Shown one piece after another: positions 16,650-24,384 of a stretch of DNA of 64,000 bases. The DNA comes from Lachnospiraceae bacterium (GTDB taxonomy: Bacteria > Bacillota > Clostridia > Lachnospirales > Anaerotignaceae): the NCBI GenBank assembly GCA_003543235.1, contig DPJA01000038.1, forward strand, positions 442,233 to 506,232, written 5' to 3'. Each line of letters opens with the position of its first letter. The stretch's first letter is position 1. The notes beneath the pieces are model-generated. The model saw nothing but the letters and a program-made list of their open reading frames with translations. It did no database searches and was not told the origin of the DNA. The position numbers were made by a program, and so were the translations under genes.

Positions 16650-17826
16650 TAAAATGAAAGCATTTGTAAACGGAAGTTCTGCAATAAGAGCAATGTTTGA
16701 GGATGGAAAAAAAATGGCTGCTATTTATGGTGCTGAAAATGTGTATGATTTTAGCCTTGGCAACCCTAGCGTAGAGGCACCTGAGGAAGTTAAGCAGGCG
16801 GCTATTGAAGTTCTTAACAACACATCACCAAATGTATTACACGGCTACCCAAATAACGTAGGCTTTGAAGACGTTCGCCTTGCAATTGCAAACCAAAGCA
16901 ACAAACAGCACGGCACAAGCTATACAGAAAACAACATAGTAATGACAACAGGTGCGGCAGCCGCCATTAATATTCTGTTAAAAAGCATTTTAAATCCTGG
17001 TGATGAAGTTATAGTTTTTGCCCCATACTTTGGAGAATATAAGTCCTATATAGGCAACTATGATGGCATAATTGTTACAGTTTCACCTAACACAAAAGAT
17101 TTTCAGCCAAACCTTGCTGAACTTAACAGCAAAATTACACCTCGCACAAAAGCGGTTATAATAAACACACCAAATAACCCAACCGGCGTAATTTATTCAG
17201 CTAAAACCTTGTCCACTCTGGCAGATGTTTTAAAGGATAGGCAAAAAGAAATAGGACATCCTATTTATCTTATCAGTGATGAACCTTACCGAGAATTATT
17301 CTACGGAGATTTTGAAATTCCATTTGTTCCAGATTTTTATGACAATACATTTATTGCTTACTCTTACAGCAAAAGCCTTTGCCTTCCTGGTGAAAGAATT
17401 GGTCACCTTACGGTAAATAGCAAGGTTGATGGTTTTGATGATATGATTTCTGCTCTTAGCTGTGCAAACCGTATATCTGGCTTTGTTAACGCACCTAATC
17501 TATGGCAGAAAGTTATCCCTAAAGTTTTAGATTGCAGTGTTGATGTATCTATATACAAAAAAAATCGAGATACTCTTTATGATATACTTATGGAATTGGG
17601 ATATGAATGTGTTAAACCCGATGGTGCATTTTATGTATTCCCTAAAGCTCTTATTTCAGACGACAAAGCCTTTTGTGATGCAGCAAAAGAGTTCCGTCTT
17701 CTTATTGTACCAGGCTCTGCATTTGGTTGCCCTGGATATTTCAGAATGGCATACTGTGTATCCCACGAAACTATTGTTAATTCTAAAGAAAGCTTACGTG
17801 CTTTAAAAGAAAAATTTTCGAGGTGA
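16639..17826 (+). CDS. Pyridoxal-phosphate aminotransferase, class I/II
   Basis: Fold-type I PLP enzyme of 395 residues. The cofactor lysine is K245 in SYSKSLCLPGERIG; PNNPTGVIYS and ISDEPYRELFY supply the other PLP contacts. Overall it resembles AspC/AspB-like aminotransferases but substrate cannot be told. ATG at 16639 has CGGAGGT eight bases upstream; an earlier in-frame ATG (16606) lies within the upstream gene without such a site. It overlaps the glycosyltransferase gene by 11 bp and is 4 bp from the HisC-like gene, so the three are one operon. Confidence 0.9.
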   Translation: MISDKMKAFVNGSSAIRAMFEDGKKMAAIYGAENVYDFSLGNPSVEAPEEVKQAAIEVLNNTSPNVLHGYPNNVGFEDVRLAIANQSNKQHGTSYTENNIVMTTGAAAAINILLKSILNPGDEVIVFAPYFGEYKSYIGNYDGIIVTVSPNTKDFQPNLAELNSKITPRTKAVIINTPNNPTGVIYSAKTLSTLADVLKDRQKEIGHPIYLISDEPYRELFYGDFEIPFVPDFYDNTFIAYSYSKSLCLPGERIGHLTVNSKVDGFDDMISALSCANRISGFVNAPNLWQKVIPKVLDCSVDVSIYKKNRDTLYDILMELGYECVKPDGAFYVFPKALISDDKAFCDAAKEFRLLIVPGSAFGCPGYFRMAYCVSHETIVNSKESLRALKEKFSR

Positions 17827-17830
17827 AATT

Positions 17831-18895
17831 ATGATAAAACCATGGAGTGATAAACTGCGTAAGGTAGACCCATATGTACCAGGTGAACAAAGCAAAAAGC
17901 AAAATATAATCAAGCTTAATGCTAATGAAAATCCTTATCCACCGTCACCAAAGGTAGTTGAGGCGATACATAATTTTGATACCGACAAGCTTTGCCTTTA
18001 TCCAAATTCAAGTGCTTATCAGCTTACTGAGGCACTTGCACAGCACTATGGACTGGATATGAATCAAGTTTTTGTAGGTAATGGTTCTGATGAAGTTATT
18101 GCACTTGCATACATGGCATACTTTAACTCTCCTGATAAACCAATACTTTTCCCCGATATAACTTACTCTTTTTACCCTGTGTGGTGCAATTTCTTTAAAA
18201 CACCATATCTAACAAAAGCAGTAGACGAAAACTTCCGTATTAATGCCAAGGACTATTATGAAAAAAATGGCGGAGTAATTATACCCAATCCCAATGCTCC
18301 TACAGGCATGAGTGAGGGAAGGGAATTTATAGAGGAAATACTTCAACACAACCAAGATGTTGTAGTAATTATAGACGAAGCCTACGTAGATTTTGGCAGT
18401 TACTCGGCAGTTGAGTTATTGAAAAAATATGAAAACCTCGTGATTGTTCACACTTTTTCAAAATCTCGCTCACTGGCTGGTATGCGTATAGGCGTTGCAC
18501 TTGGTAACCCTGAACTTATTAGTTTGCTTAACGCTGTTAAAAATTGCTATAACTCCTACACTTTGGATAGTGTTGCAATTGCCGCTGGAACTGCCTCGGT
18601 TAATGACGATACCTATTTCCTCAGTACCCTTAATAAGGTTATTGAAACCAGAGAACGTACAGCAAAAGAGCTTTCTGATTTAGGCTTTAAGGTGTTTCCA
18701 TCACATTCCAACTTTCTCTTTGTTACGCACCCAACAATTAGTGCCAAAGAGCTATTTGAAGCTGCTAAAGCAGAAAATATATTTATAAGATTTTTTGATT
18801 TGCCTAGAATAAACAATCACCTGCGAATTAGCATTGGCACAGATGCTCAGATGGATGCACTCATTGGATTTATAAAAAAATACCAAGGTCGTTAA
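17831..18895 (+). CDS. HisC-like aminotransferase
   Basis: Fold-type I PLP enzyme of 354 residues resembling histidinol-phosphate aminotransferase: KLNANENPYPPSP near the N terminus, YPNSSAYQL, VGNGSDEVI, the IIDEAYVDF motif and the PLP lysine K211 in FSKSRSLAGMRIG. Real HisC transfers the amino group from glutamate to imidazole-acetol phosphate, but many clostridial paralogues have other substrates. No other his gene lies in the window, so histidine synthesis is not implied. It follows the other aminotransferase by 4 bp with GAGGTG as its ribosome site and ends the operon. Confidence 0.85.
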   Translation: MIKPWSDKLRKVDPYVPGEQSKKQNIIKLNANENPYPPSPKVVEAIHNFDTDKLCLYPNSSAYQLTEALAQHYGLDMNQVFVGNGSDEVIALAYMAYFNSPDKPILFPDITYSFYPVWCNFFKTPYLTKAVDENFRINAKDYYEKNGGVIIPNPNAPTGMSEGREFIEEILQHNQDVVVIIDEAYVDFGSYSAVELLKKYENLVIVHTFSKSRSLAGMRIGVALGNPELISLLNAVKNCYNSYTLDSVAIAAGTASVNDDTYFLSTLNKVIETRERTAKELSDLGFKVFPSHSNFLFVTHPTISAKELFEAAKAENIFIRFFDLPRINNHLRISIGTDAQMDALIGFIKKYQGR

Positions 18896-18926
18896 GGTTG
18901 TTACTGTGTATATTGCTTTAAACTAA

Positions 18927-18973
18927 AAAACTGCGTTTGCTTACGGATACAGAGTCTAAGCAAACGCAGTTTT
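18927..18973 (+). terminator. Terminator of the GT4-aminotransferase operon
   Basis: A perfect 17-bp stem from 18927-18943 to 18957-18973 (core CTGCGTTTGC/GCAAACGCAG) followed by ATTAATTTAA. The strong stem with flanking A and T runs could act in both directions. Confidence 0.85.
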
Positions 18974-18991
18974 ATTAATTTAAAAAACAAA

Positions 18992-19017
18992 AAACCCATC
19001 GAATTAACGACAGGTTT
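18992..19017 (-). terminator. Terminator after lysC
   Basis: On the minus strand AAACCTGTCG (19017-19008) pairs with CGATGGGTTT (19001-18992) using two G-U pairs, then TTTTGTTTTTT. It lies 26 bp past the aspartokinase stop. Confidence 0.8.
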
Positions 19018-19042
19018 AGTTGTTTTACTTATTTTAATTTTC

Positions 19043-20269
19043 TCAGCTTTTTCTCAAGCTTTGAGTAGCAAGGTTAAATTTATCGTGAATAGCAATAAGT
19101 GCATTATCTACATCTTTTTCATTAATAAGCACAGAAATCTTAATTTCTGATGTAGAAATCATAGCAATATTAACGTCTGCATCATAAAGAGCCTCAAACA
19201 TAAGACTTGCAACACCAGGATGTGTAGCCATTCCTGCTCCAACAATAGAAACTTTTGCCATGGAATCATCAAAAGAAATTTGTTTAGCACCAATTGTTTC
19301 CTTATTTTCTTCAAGTGCCTTCATAACATGATTTAATTCATCCTTGCTAACTGTAAACGAAATATCATTTGTTCTGTCACGACCGATTGACTGAATAATA
19401 ATATCAACAGACACGTTGTTCTTATCAAGCAATGAAAAAACTTCAAAAGCCTTACCTGGCTCATCTGAAATACCTTCAATTGAAATTCTAGCTATATCTT
19501 TATCTGATGCTACTCCACTAACAAGCATTTTTTCCACGTTACAATCCCCCTTAACTACAGTTCCTTCTTCTTTTGTTAAACTAGAACGTACTACAAGTTT
19601 TACATTATATTTCTGTGCAACCTCTACCGAGCGTGTGTGAAGTACTTTTGCACCAAGGGAAGCAAGCTCAGTCATCTCTGTATAACTTATTTCATCAAGC
19701 TTTCTTGCATCCTTTACCACACGTGGGTCTGCTGTATATACCCCTGCAACGTCTGTATAAATTTCACATAAATCTGCTCCTAAAGCTGCCGCAATGGCAA
19801 CTGCGGATGTATCTGAGCCACCACGTCCCAAAGTAGTAATATCTTCAAACTTATTTACTCCTTGAAAACCTGTAATAATTACAATATTTTTTCTTTCAAG
19901 TTCTTGCTCAATTCTTCCACGGCTAATAGTTTTAATTTTAGCGTTTGAATAAGCAGAGGTTGTGTCTATGCCAACCTGCATTGCATTAAGCGAAATTGCT
20001 CTATATCCAAGCTTATTTAAAGCCATAGCCATAAGTGCTACCGACTGCTGTTCTCCTGTGGAAAGCAACATATCCATTTCTCTTTTTGAGGCATTAGGAT
20101 TAATTTCAGCTGCTTTTGCAACAAGGTCATCAGTTGTATCACCCTGTGCAGATAAAATAACTACCATATCATTGCCTTTATCATAGCTTTCAGCAATTCT
20201 GCCGGCTACATTAAAAATTCTTTCAGCGTTAGCAACTGAGCTTCCGCCATATTTTTGCACTAATAACAA
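19043..20269 (-). CDS. lysC: Aspartate kinase
   Basis: First enzyme of the aspartate family, phosphorylating L-aspartate. The 408-residue protein starts with LLVQKYGGSSVANAERI (catalytic Lys in KYGGS), has TLGRGGSDTSAVAIAAALGA and ends with two ACT domains (about 265-400; LSGVASDKDIARISI and VSIVGAGMATHPGV), the sites of lysine or threonine feedback. TTG at 20269 is chosen because GGAGG lies seven bases upstream; the longer ATG start (20308) would run into thrB. It lies 16 bp after thrB in a threonine-branch operon. Confidence 0.95.
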   Translation of the reverse strand: MLLVQKYGGSSVANAERIFNVAGRIAESYDKGNDMVVILSAQGDTTDDLVAKAAEINPNASKREMDMLLSTGEQQSVALMAMALNKLGYRAISLNAMQVGIDTTSAYSNAKIKTISRGRIEQELERKNIVIITGFQGVNKFEDITTLGRGGSDTSAVAIAAALGADLCEIYTDVAGVYTADPRVVKDARKLDEISYTEMTELASLGAKVLHTRSVEVAQKYNVKLVVRSSLTKEEGTVVKGDCNVEKMLVSGVASDKDIARISIEGISDEPGKAFEVFSLLDKNNVSVDIIIQSIGRDRTNDISFTVSKDELNHVMKALEENKETIGAKQISFDDSMAKVSIVGAGMATHPGVASLMFEALYDADVNIAMISTSEIKISVLINEKDVDNALIAIHDKFNLATQSLRKS

Positions 20270-20285
20270 GTAAATTCCTCCATCT

Positions 20286-21188
20286 CTATTCTGATATAAT
20301 TCTAGCACCTTCTAAATCTGGTTTAAGTATTTCCAACATCCATTTATTAGGTATTGTGCTTAAATACTCATTCATTTTAATTTCAAAGTCTTCGGCAATA
20401 TCATCTGTAAGCACGCTTACAATTGTTGGGCCTGCTCCACTTAAATACGAAGCCTTTGCACCCATCTCATCTGCCTTGCTAAATATACCCTCCATACCAG
20501 GTACAAGGGGCAAACGATATGGCTGATGAAGCCTATCATCCATAGCCATCTTAAGGTTATCAATATTGCCCGTCATCATGGACGCAACCAAAAGTGCCGC
20601 CCTAGATGAATTAAAAATCGCATCTTCTCTTGACACATTATATGGCAATACGCCTCGTGATTTTACTGTTTCAACTGGAAAATCTGGTACCATAATAGCG
20701 AATGACAGGTTTTTTGGAATATCAATTCTTACATGACGCATTTCGTCTTCGCTAAGTGCCCCAACAACCATTCCACCCAAAATAGCAGGATTGGAGTTAT
20801 CAGGATGGCCTTCAATTTTAGCTGCAATTTGTGCCAACTTACCCCTAGAAAAATGGCACCCCGAAAGGTCATTGGCTGCAATAAGCCCAGCAACAATACA
20901 GGCAGCACTACTTCCAAGACCACGTGTATGTGGTATATAATCCTCTTGAATGAGCCTTACACCAGGCATTGGCTTGCCAACCAGTTTGTAAAATTCTTCC
21001 ATAGTTTTATAAATAAGGTTTGTTTCATCAGTAGGTATTTTAAGCTTATGTTTCTTGTTTACAAGTATTTCTAAGTCCTCTTCAATCTCCACAAACCAAA
21101 GATGGTTGTATTTCTGAAAAGCAATACCTATACTATCAAAACCTGAACCCATATTTGCCGATGTAGCTGGGACAATAATATGTTTCAT
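20286..21188 (-). CDS. thrB: Homoserine kinase
   Basis: GHMP-family kinase of 300 residues making O-phospho-L-homoserine for threonine synthesis. The ATP loop TRGLGSSAACIVAGL lies at 88-102, the N-terminal PATSANMGSGFDSIG motif is at 7-21, and the C-terminal YLSGAGPTIVSV motif is present. It begins one base after hom ends and precedes lysC. Threonine synthase (thrC), the next enzyme, is not in the window. Confidence 0.96.
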   Translation of the reverse strand: MKHIIVPATSANMGSGFDSIGIAFQKYNHLWFVEIEEDLEILVNKKHKLKIPTDETNLIYKTMEEFYKLVGKPMPGVRLIQEDYIPHTRGLGSSAACIVAGLIAANDLSGCHFSRGKLAQIAAKIEGHPDNSNPAILGGMVVGALSEDEMRHVRIDIPKNLSFAIMVPDFPVETVKSRGVLPYNVSREDAIFNSSRAALLVASMMTGNIDNLKMAMDDRLHQPYRLPLVPGMEGIFSKADEMGAKASYLSGAGPTIVSVLTDDIAEDFEIKMNEYLSTIPNKWMLEILKPDLEGARIISE

Positions 21189-21189
21189 T

Positions 21190-22431
21190 TTATGCCTCCA
21201 TACGAATAAGATTTCTTATTTCGCCAACTCCGCTCATTGTGGCAATTTTTTCTACTTTCTCAGCCATGGAGCCCTCTGTTTCTTCATTAGTAATAATTGC
21301 AAATTCATCATCCTGAACATCAAGGTCAACAAACTGAACATCCCCAAACACTTCAATAATGGATTTCTTTGCTGCCTCAAAATTATCACTGGCAATTCTA
21401 ATCATAGCCTTAACATCTGCTTCCTTAATATCAGCTACACAAGCCTGAACATCACAATCCCATCCAATGTTCACCGTTAGACCCTTATGCCTTACAGCGT
21501 CAACTATATCAGCAACTACGGCACTTGCTGTAGGCAATTTGCCTGCACCACTGCCATAATACATTGTATTTCCGCTCATGTTTCCCTTTACAAAAATTGC
21601 ATTATATACACCATTAACTGCGGACAACGGATGCTCTTTGCTTATCAAACAAGGTGACACCTTTGCCGAGATACCATTTTTACTTTTTTTGCTGCTGCCA
21701 ATAAGTTTAATAAGGCAATTGAGTTTTTTACTATATTCAATGTCTATATGTGTTATTTTTGTAATACCTTCAGTATAAATATGTTCATAATTAACTGTTT
21801 CTCCAAATGCTAAAGAAGAAAGAATTGCAATTTTTCTACAAGCATCATGTCCCTCAACGTCTGCCGCAGGGTTTGCTTCGGCATATCCCAATTGCTGTGC
21901 ATCTTTAAGAACCTCATCAAAGCTCTTGCCCTCTTCAGTCATTTTGGTAAGAATGTAGTTAGTTGTTCCATTAAGAATACCTGAGATTTCCAAAATTTCA
22001 TCAGCTGCAAGGGATACACAAAGTGGTCTTATAATTGGAATACCACCACCAACACTAGCCTCAAAAAGATAGCTTACACCATTCGTTCTGGCAAGCTTCA
22101 TAAGCTCAGGGCCGTGCTTTGCAACAAGCTCCTTATTGCTGGTAACAACGCTTTTGCCCATAGCTAAAGCACGTTTTGTAAACGTGAAAGCTGGCTCAAC
22201 ACCACCCATAGCCTCAGCAATAATGCCAATATCTGGGTCGTTTAAAATTTCTTCAAAGTCTTTTGTAAGTACTTTTTCAACAGGATTTCCCGGGAAATCT
22301 CTAAGGTCAAGCACTTTTTTAACCTCAATTTTATCTCCTGATTTAAGTTCTAATACACCGCTATTGGTATTAATTACGTCGTAAACTCCTGAACCAACTG
22401 TTCCAAAGCCTAATATCGCCACACCTGTCAT
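21190..22431 (-). CDS. hom: Homoserine dehydrogenase
   Basis: Reduces aspartate semialdehyde to homoserine. Residues 4-16 form the Rossmann NAD(P) loop AILGFGTVGSGV; NKELVAKHG near 100, EASVGGGIPII and the ILNGTTNYILTKM segment with GYAEANPAADVEGHDA mark the catalytic domain; a C-terminal ACT domain (about 335-413) allows threonine feedback. The 413-residue length is normal for the three-domain form. It follows the ACT-domain gene by 19 bp and precedes thrB by one base. Confidence 0.96.
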   Translation of the reverse strand: MTGVAILGFGTVGSGVYDVINTNSGVLELKSGDKIEVKKVLDLRDFPGNPVEKVLTKDFEEILNDPDIGIIAEAMGGVEPAFTFTKRALAMGKSVVTSNKELVAKHGPELMKLARTNGVSYLFEASVGGGIPIIRPLCVSLAADEILEISGILNGTTNYILTKMTEEGKSFDEVLKDAQQLGYAEANPAADVEGHDACRKIAILSSLAFGETVNYEHIYTEGITKITHIDIEYSKKLNCLIKLIGSSKKSKNGISAKVSPCLISKEHPLSAVNGVYNAIFVKGNMSGNTMYYGSGAGKLPTASAVVADIVDAVRHKGLTVNIGWDCDVQACVADIKEADVKAMIRIASDNFEAAKKSIIEVFGDVQFVDLDVQDDEFAIITNEETEGSMAEKVEKIATMSGVGEIRNLIRMEA

Positions 22432-22450
22432 TTACTTCACTCCTAAAATT

Positions 22451-22894
22451 TTATTCTCTTGCTATAATTTTAAATGTCTGAACTCCATCTATCTGTTGCA
22501 GTTCTTCAACAAGACATCCTAAATCTCTGTCCATTGCGTCTGTTTCAATCGAAATAGTAACCATTGCTATGCCATTAATTGGTATATTCTGATTTATTGT
22601 AAGTATATTGGCACCAGCCGAAGCTATTCCGTTTAACACGCAGGATAAGACACCCTTTGTGTCATCAAGATTAGTAGCAAAAGTAACCGTTTTGCCTCTT
22701 GTATTTTCATATAATGGAAAAACTGCATCTCTGTATTTATAGAATGCACTTCTGCTTATACCAACCTTACTAACAGCTTCCTGAACGGTTTTTTCTCTGC
22801 CGCTTTCCAGCAAATTTTTAACATCCATAACCTTCAAAAAAATTTCTGGAAGAACATTTTTGTCGATGATATAAAAATTTTTATCTTCTCTCAT
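22451..22894 (-). CDS. ACT domain-containing protein, PheB-like
   Basis: Protein of 147 residues with a helical N-terminal part (about 15-65) containing KVGISRSAFYKYRDAVFP, which resembles a helix-turn-helix, and a C-terminal ACT domain (about 70-145) with TNLDDTKGVLSCVLNGIASAGANILTINQ. It matches the PheB/UPF0735 group, proposed amino-acid-responsive regulators. As first gene of the hom-thrB-lysC operon it is a plausible sensor of threonine-family amino acids. ATG at 22894 has CGGAGG six bases upstream; an ATG at 22915 lies before that site. Confidence 0.88.
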   Translation of the reverse strand: MREDKNFYIIDKNVLPEIFLKVMDVKNLLESGREKTVQEAVSKVGISRSAFYKYRDAVFPLYENTRGKTVTFATNLDDTKGVLSCVLNGIASAGANILTINQNIPINGIAMVTISIETDAMDRDLGCLVEELQQIDGVQTFKIIARE

Positions 22895-22917
22895 GATTGT
22901 CCTCCGGTTCCCCATAC

Positions 22918-22933
22918 GAAAACATTTGTTTTC
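22918..22933. promoter_or_regulatory. Palindromic candidate operator of the threonine operon
   Basis: GAAAACATTTGTTTTC is a 16-bp sequence with perfect GAAAAC/GTTTTC arms and a 4-bp centre. It lies between the promoter -10 (22943) and the ribosome site, at about +3 to +18, where a repressor would block transcription. The regulator is unknown. Confidence 0.5.
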
Positions 22934-22942
22934 ACACTGTAG

Positions 22943-22971
22943 ACTATACCATGTATTAACTACAATTTCAA
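22943..22971 (-). promoter_or_regulatory. Sigma-A promoter of the ACT-hom-thrB-lysC operon
   Basis: On the minus strand TTGAAA (22966-22971), a 17-bp spacer ending in TGG, and TATAGT (22943-22948): a good -35 with an extended -10. The leader to the start codon is about 42 nt, too short for a T-box or lysine riboswitch. Confidence 0.75.
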
Positions 22972-23007
22972 GTGTTGAAATATGAAAAATACTAAAATAA
23001 AAAATGA

Positions 23008-24048
23008 TTATTTGTTTTCTGCAATAACTTCTTGAACACGAGCATAAATTTCAGGCGACACGAACCCATCACCTTCTTTTACGTAAGTGTCATAAATTGA
23101 AGCTGTAGCTTCCTTGAACGCTGATTTATCTGGAAAATTAACTTCCATGCCTCTTTCTTCAAGAGCTTTAAGACCTGATTCTGTCTGAATATCAATTTGT
23201 TCTCTCTCGTAAATTGCTGCTTCAATTGCTGCCTCTTTTACTGCCGTCTTATACTCAGCCGGAAGTGCATCAAAATAATCCTTTGAAATGAATACAGGTG
23301 CTGGGCTATAAATGTGGCCTGTCATAGAAACGTATTTTTGAACTTTATCAAACTTGTCTGTTTCAATTATTGGAACAGGATTTTCCTGACCGTCGACTAT
23401 GCCTTGTTGTAAAGCTGTTAAAACCTGGCTCATTGCCATAGGCGTTGGTTCTGCACCCATTACCCTAAATGCTGCCATGTGCATCTGGTTTTCAATTGTT
23501 CTAATCTTCATACCTTTAAGGTCCTCTGGCTTTTCAATAGGCTGTTTGTTGTTTGTTATGTTTCTAAAACCGTTTTCAAACCACGAAAGCCCTACAAGCC
23601 CCTGATTTTCCACTGAATTAAGAATTTCTGAGCCTACTTCGCTATCAAGAACCGAACGTGCAATGTCTGTTGTTTCAAAAAGAAATGGCAGGTCAAAAAC
23701 TAAGAATGTATCTGTTAAGTCCGAAAGAGGTGCTGTTGTTACACAAGTCATCTGTACAGAGCCTGTCCTAAGCCCTTCGATAAGGTCACGTTCGTTGCCA
23801 AGCTGTAAATCACCATATACTTCAAGTGTTACTGCTCCACTTGTTTTTTCTTTTATAAGTTCACCAATTTTTTTCATACCTAATACATATGGATGTGTGT
23901 CTGGTGTTGATGTACCAGCAATCATTTTAAATATGCCTTGGGTTGACTCCTCTGCTACTGAAGTTTCTGCTGCTTTGCTTACATAACTTGCAAATATTCC
24001 TGCACACATTGCTACTGACATTGCAATTGCTAAAATTTTCTTCTTCAT
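23008..24048 (-). CDS. TRAP transporter substrate-binding protein (DctP family)
   Basis: Secreted binding protein of 346 residues for a TRAP carboxylate transporter. A signal peptide (about 1-27) is followed by the DctP fold; GMKIRTIENQMHMAAF near 175-190 carries the Arg that usually binds the substrate carboxylate, and QGIVDGQENPVPII follows. The signal region has Cys at 15 but in VAMC, a poor lipobox, so the protein may not be lipid-anchored, unusual for a Gram-positive binding protein. No DctQ or DctM membrane subunit lies in the window: the neighbour is a divergent unknown gene. It could serve a transporter elsewhere or act in signalling. Confidence 0.9.
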   Translation of the reverse strand: MKKKILAIAMSVAMCAGIFASYVSKAAETSVAEESTQGIFKMIAGTSTPDTHPYVLGMKKIGELIKEKTSGAVTLEVYGDLQLGNERDLIEGLRTGSVQMTCVTTAPLSDLTDTFLVFDLPFLFETTDIARSVLDSEVGSEILNSVENQGLVGLSWFENGFRNITNNKQPIEKPEDLKGMKIRTIENQMHMAAFRVMGAEPTPMAMSQVLTALQQGIVDGQENPVPIIETDKFDKVQKYVSMTGHIYSPAPVFISKDYFDALPAEYKTAVKEAAIEAAIYEREQIDIQTESGLKALEERGMEVNFPDKSAFKEATASIYDTYVKEGDGFVSPEIYARVQEVIAENK

Positions 24049-24200
24049 AAAAATCTCCTAAAATAAAATTCCAACCTATGAAGTTAGCCATAAATTCATT
24101 TAGTCCCCAATGCAACTGATTTGATGTATCTTATGCAAAATTGCTACTGCATCCGCAATTGACACACTGCAGTTTGCCTTTATATTTTCTTTTCGCAATT

Positions 24201-24251
24201 TTTACAATAATTCTACACCAGACGACATTTATTTACAATATATCCACACCA
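24201..24251. repeat. Two imperfect 20-bp direct repeats, 31 bp apart
   Basis: TTTACAATAATTCTACACCA (24201-24220) and TTTACAATATATCCACACCA (24232-24251) agree at 17 of 20 positions. Their 31-bp period is close to three helical turns, so a protein would see both on one face of the helix. They lie about 150-200 bp upstream of the TRAP gene and 60-110 bp before the promoter of the divergent gene, a layout typical of a response-regulator or activator site. Confidence 0.6.
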
Positions 24252-24288
24252 AAAATAAAATTTCTTTTTCTATTCCCACATAGGTCAC

Positions 24289-24316
24289 TTGTAAAAATAG
24301 TTTTTTCTGGTACAAT
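24289..24316 (+). promoter_or_regulatory. Predicted sigma-A promoter of the 515-aa gene
   Basis: TTGTAA (24289-24294), 16-bp spacer ending in TGG, and TACAAT (24311-24316), 69 bp before the start codon. Confidence 0.55.
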
Positions 24317-24384
24317 AATTAATATTGCACAAGGATAAATTGAGGAAAATAAAGTACGTACACATTTAGCCTCGGAGGTAAATT

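Larger units (their letters stand above)
24049..24384. other. Divergent intergenic region with two direct repeats
   Basis: 336 bp between the TRAP binding protein (minus) and the 515-residue gene (plus). It holds two near-identical 20-bp direct repeats and a promoter for the plus-strand gene. No convincing ORF or known riboswitch is seen. Confidence 0.6.

Noticed and set aside
22451..22971. T-box or lysine riboswitch before the threonine-branch operon
   Set aside because: The promoter lies about 40 bp before the first start codon, leaving no room; no T-box sequence was seen.
24201..24251. Repeats as the start of a CRISPR array
   Set aside because: Only two imperfect copies with an 11-bp gap, no cas genes nearby.
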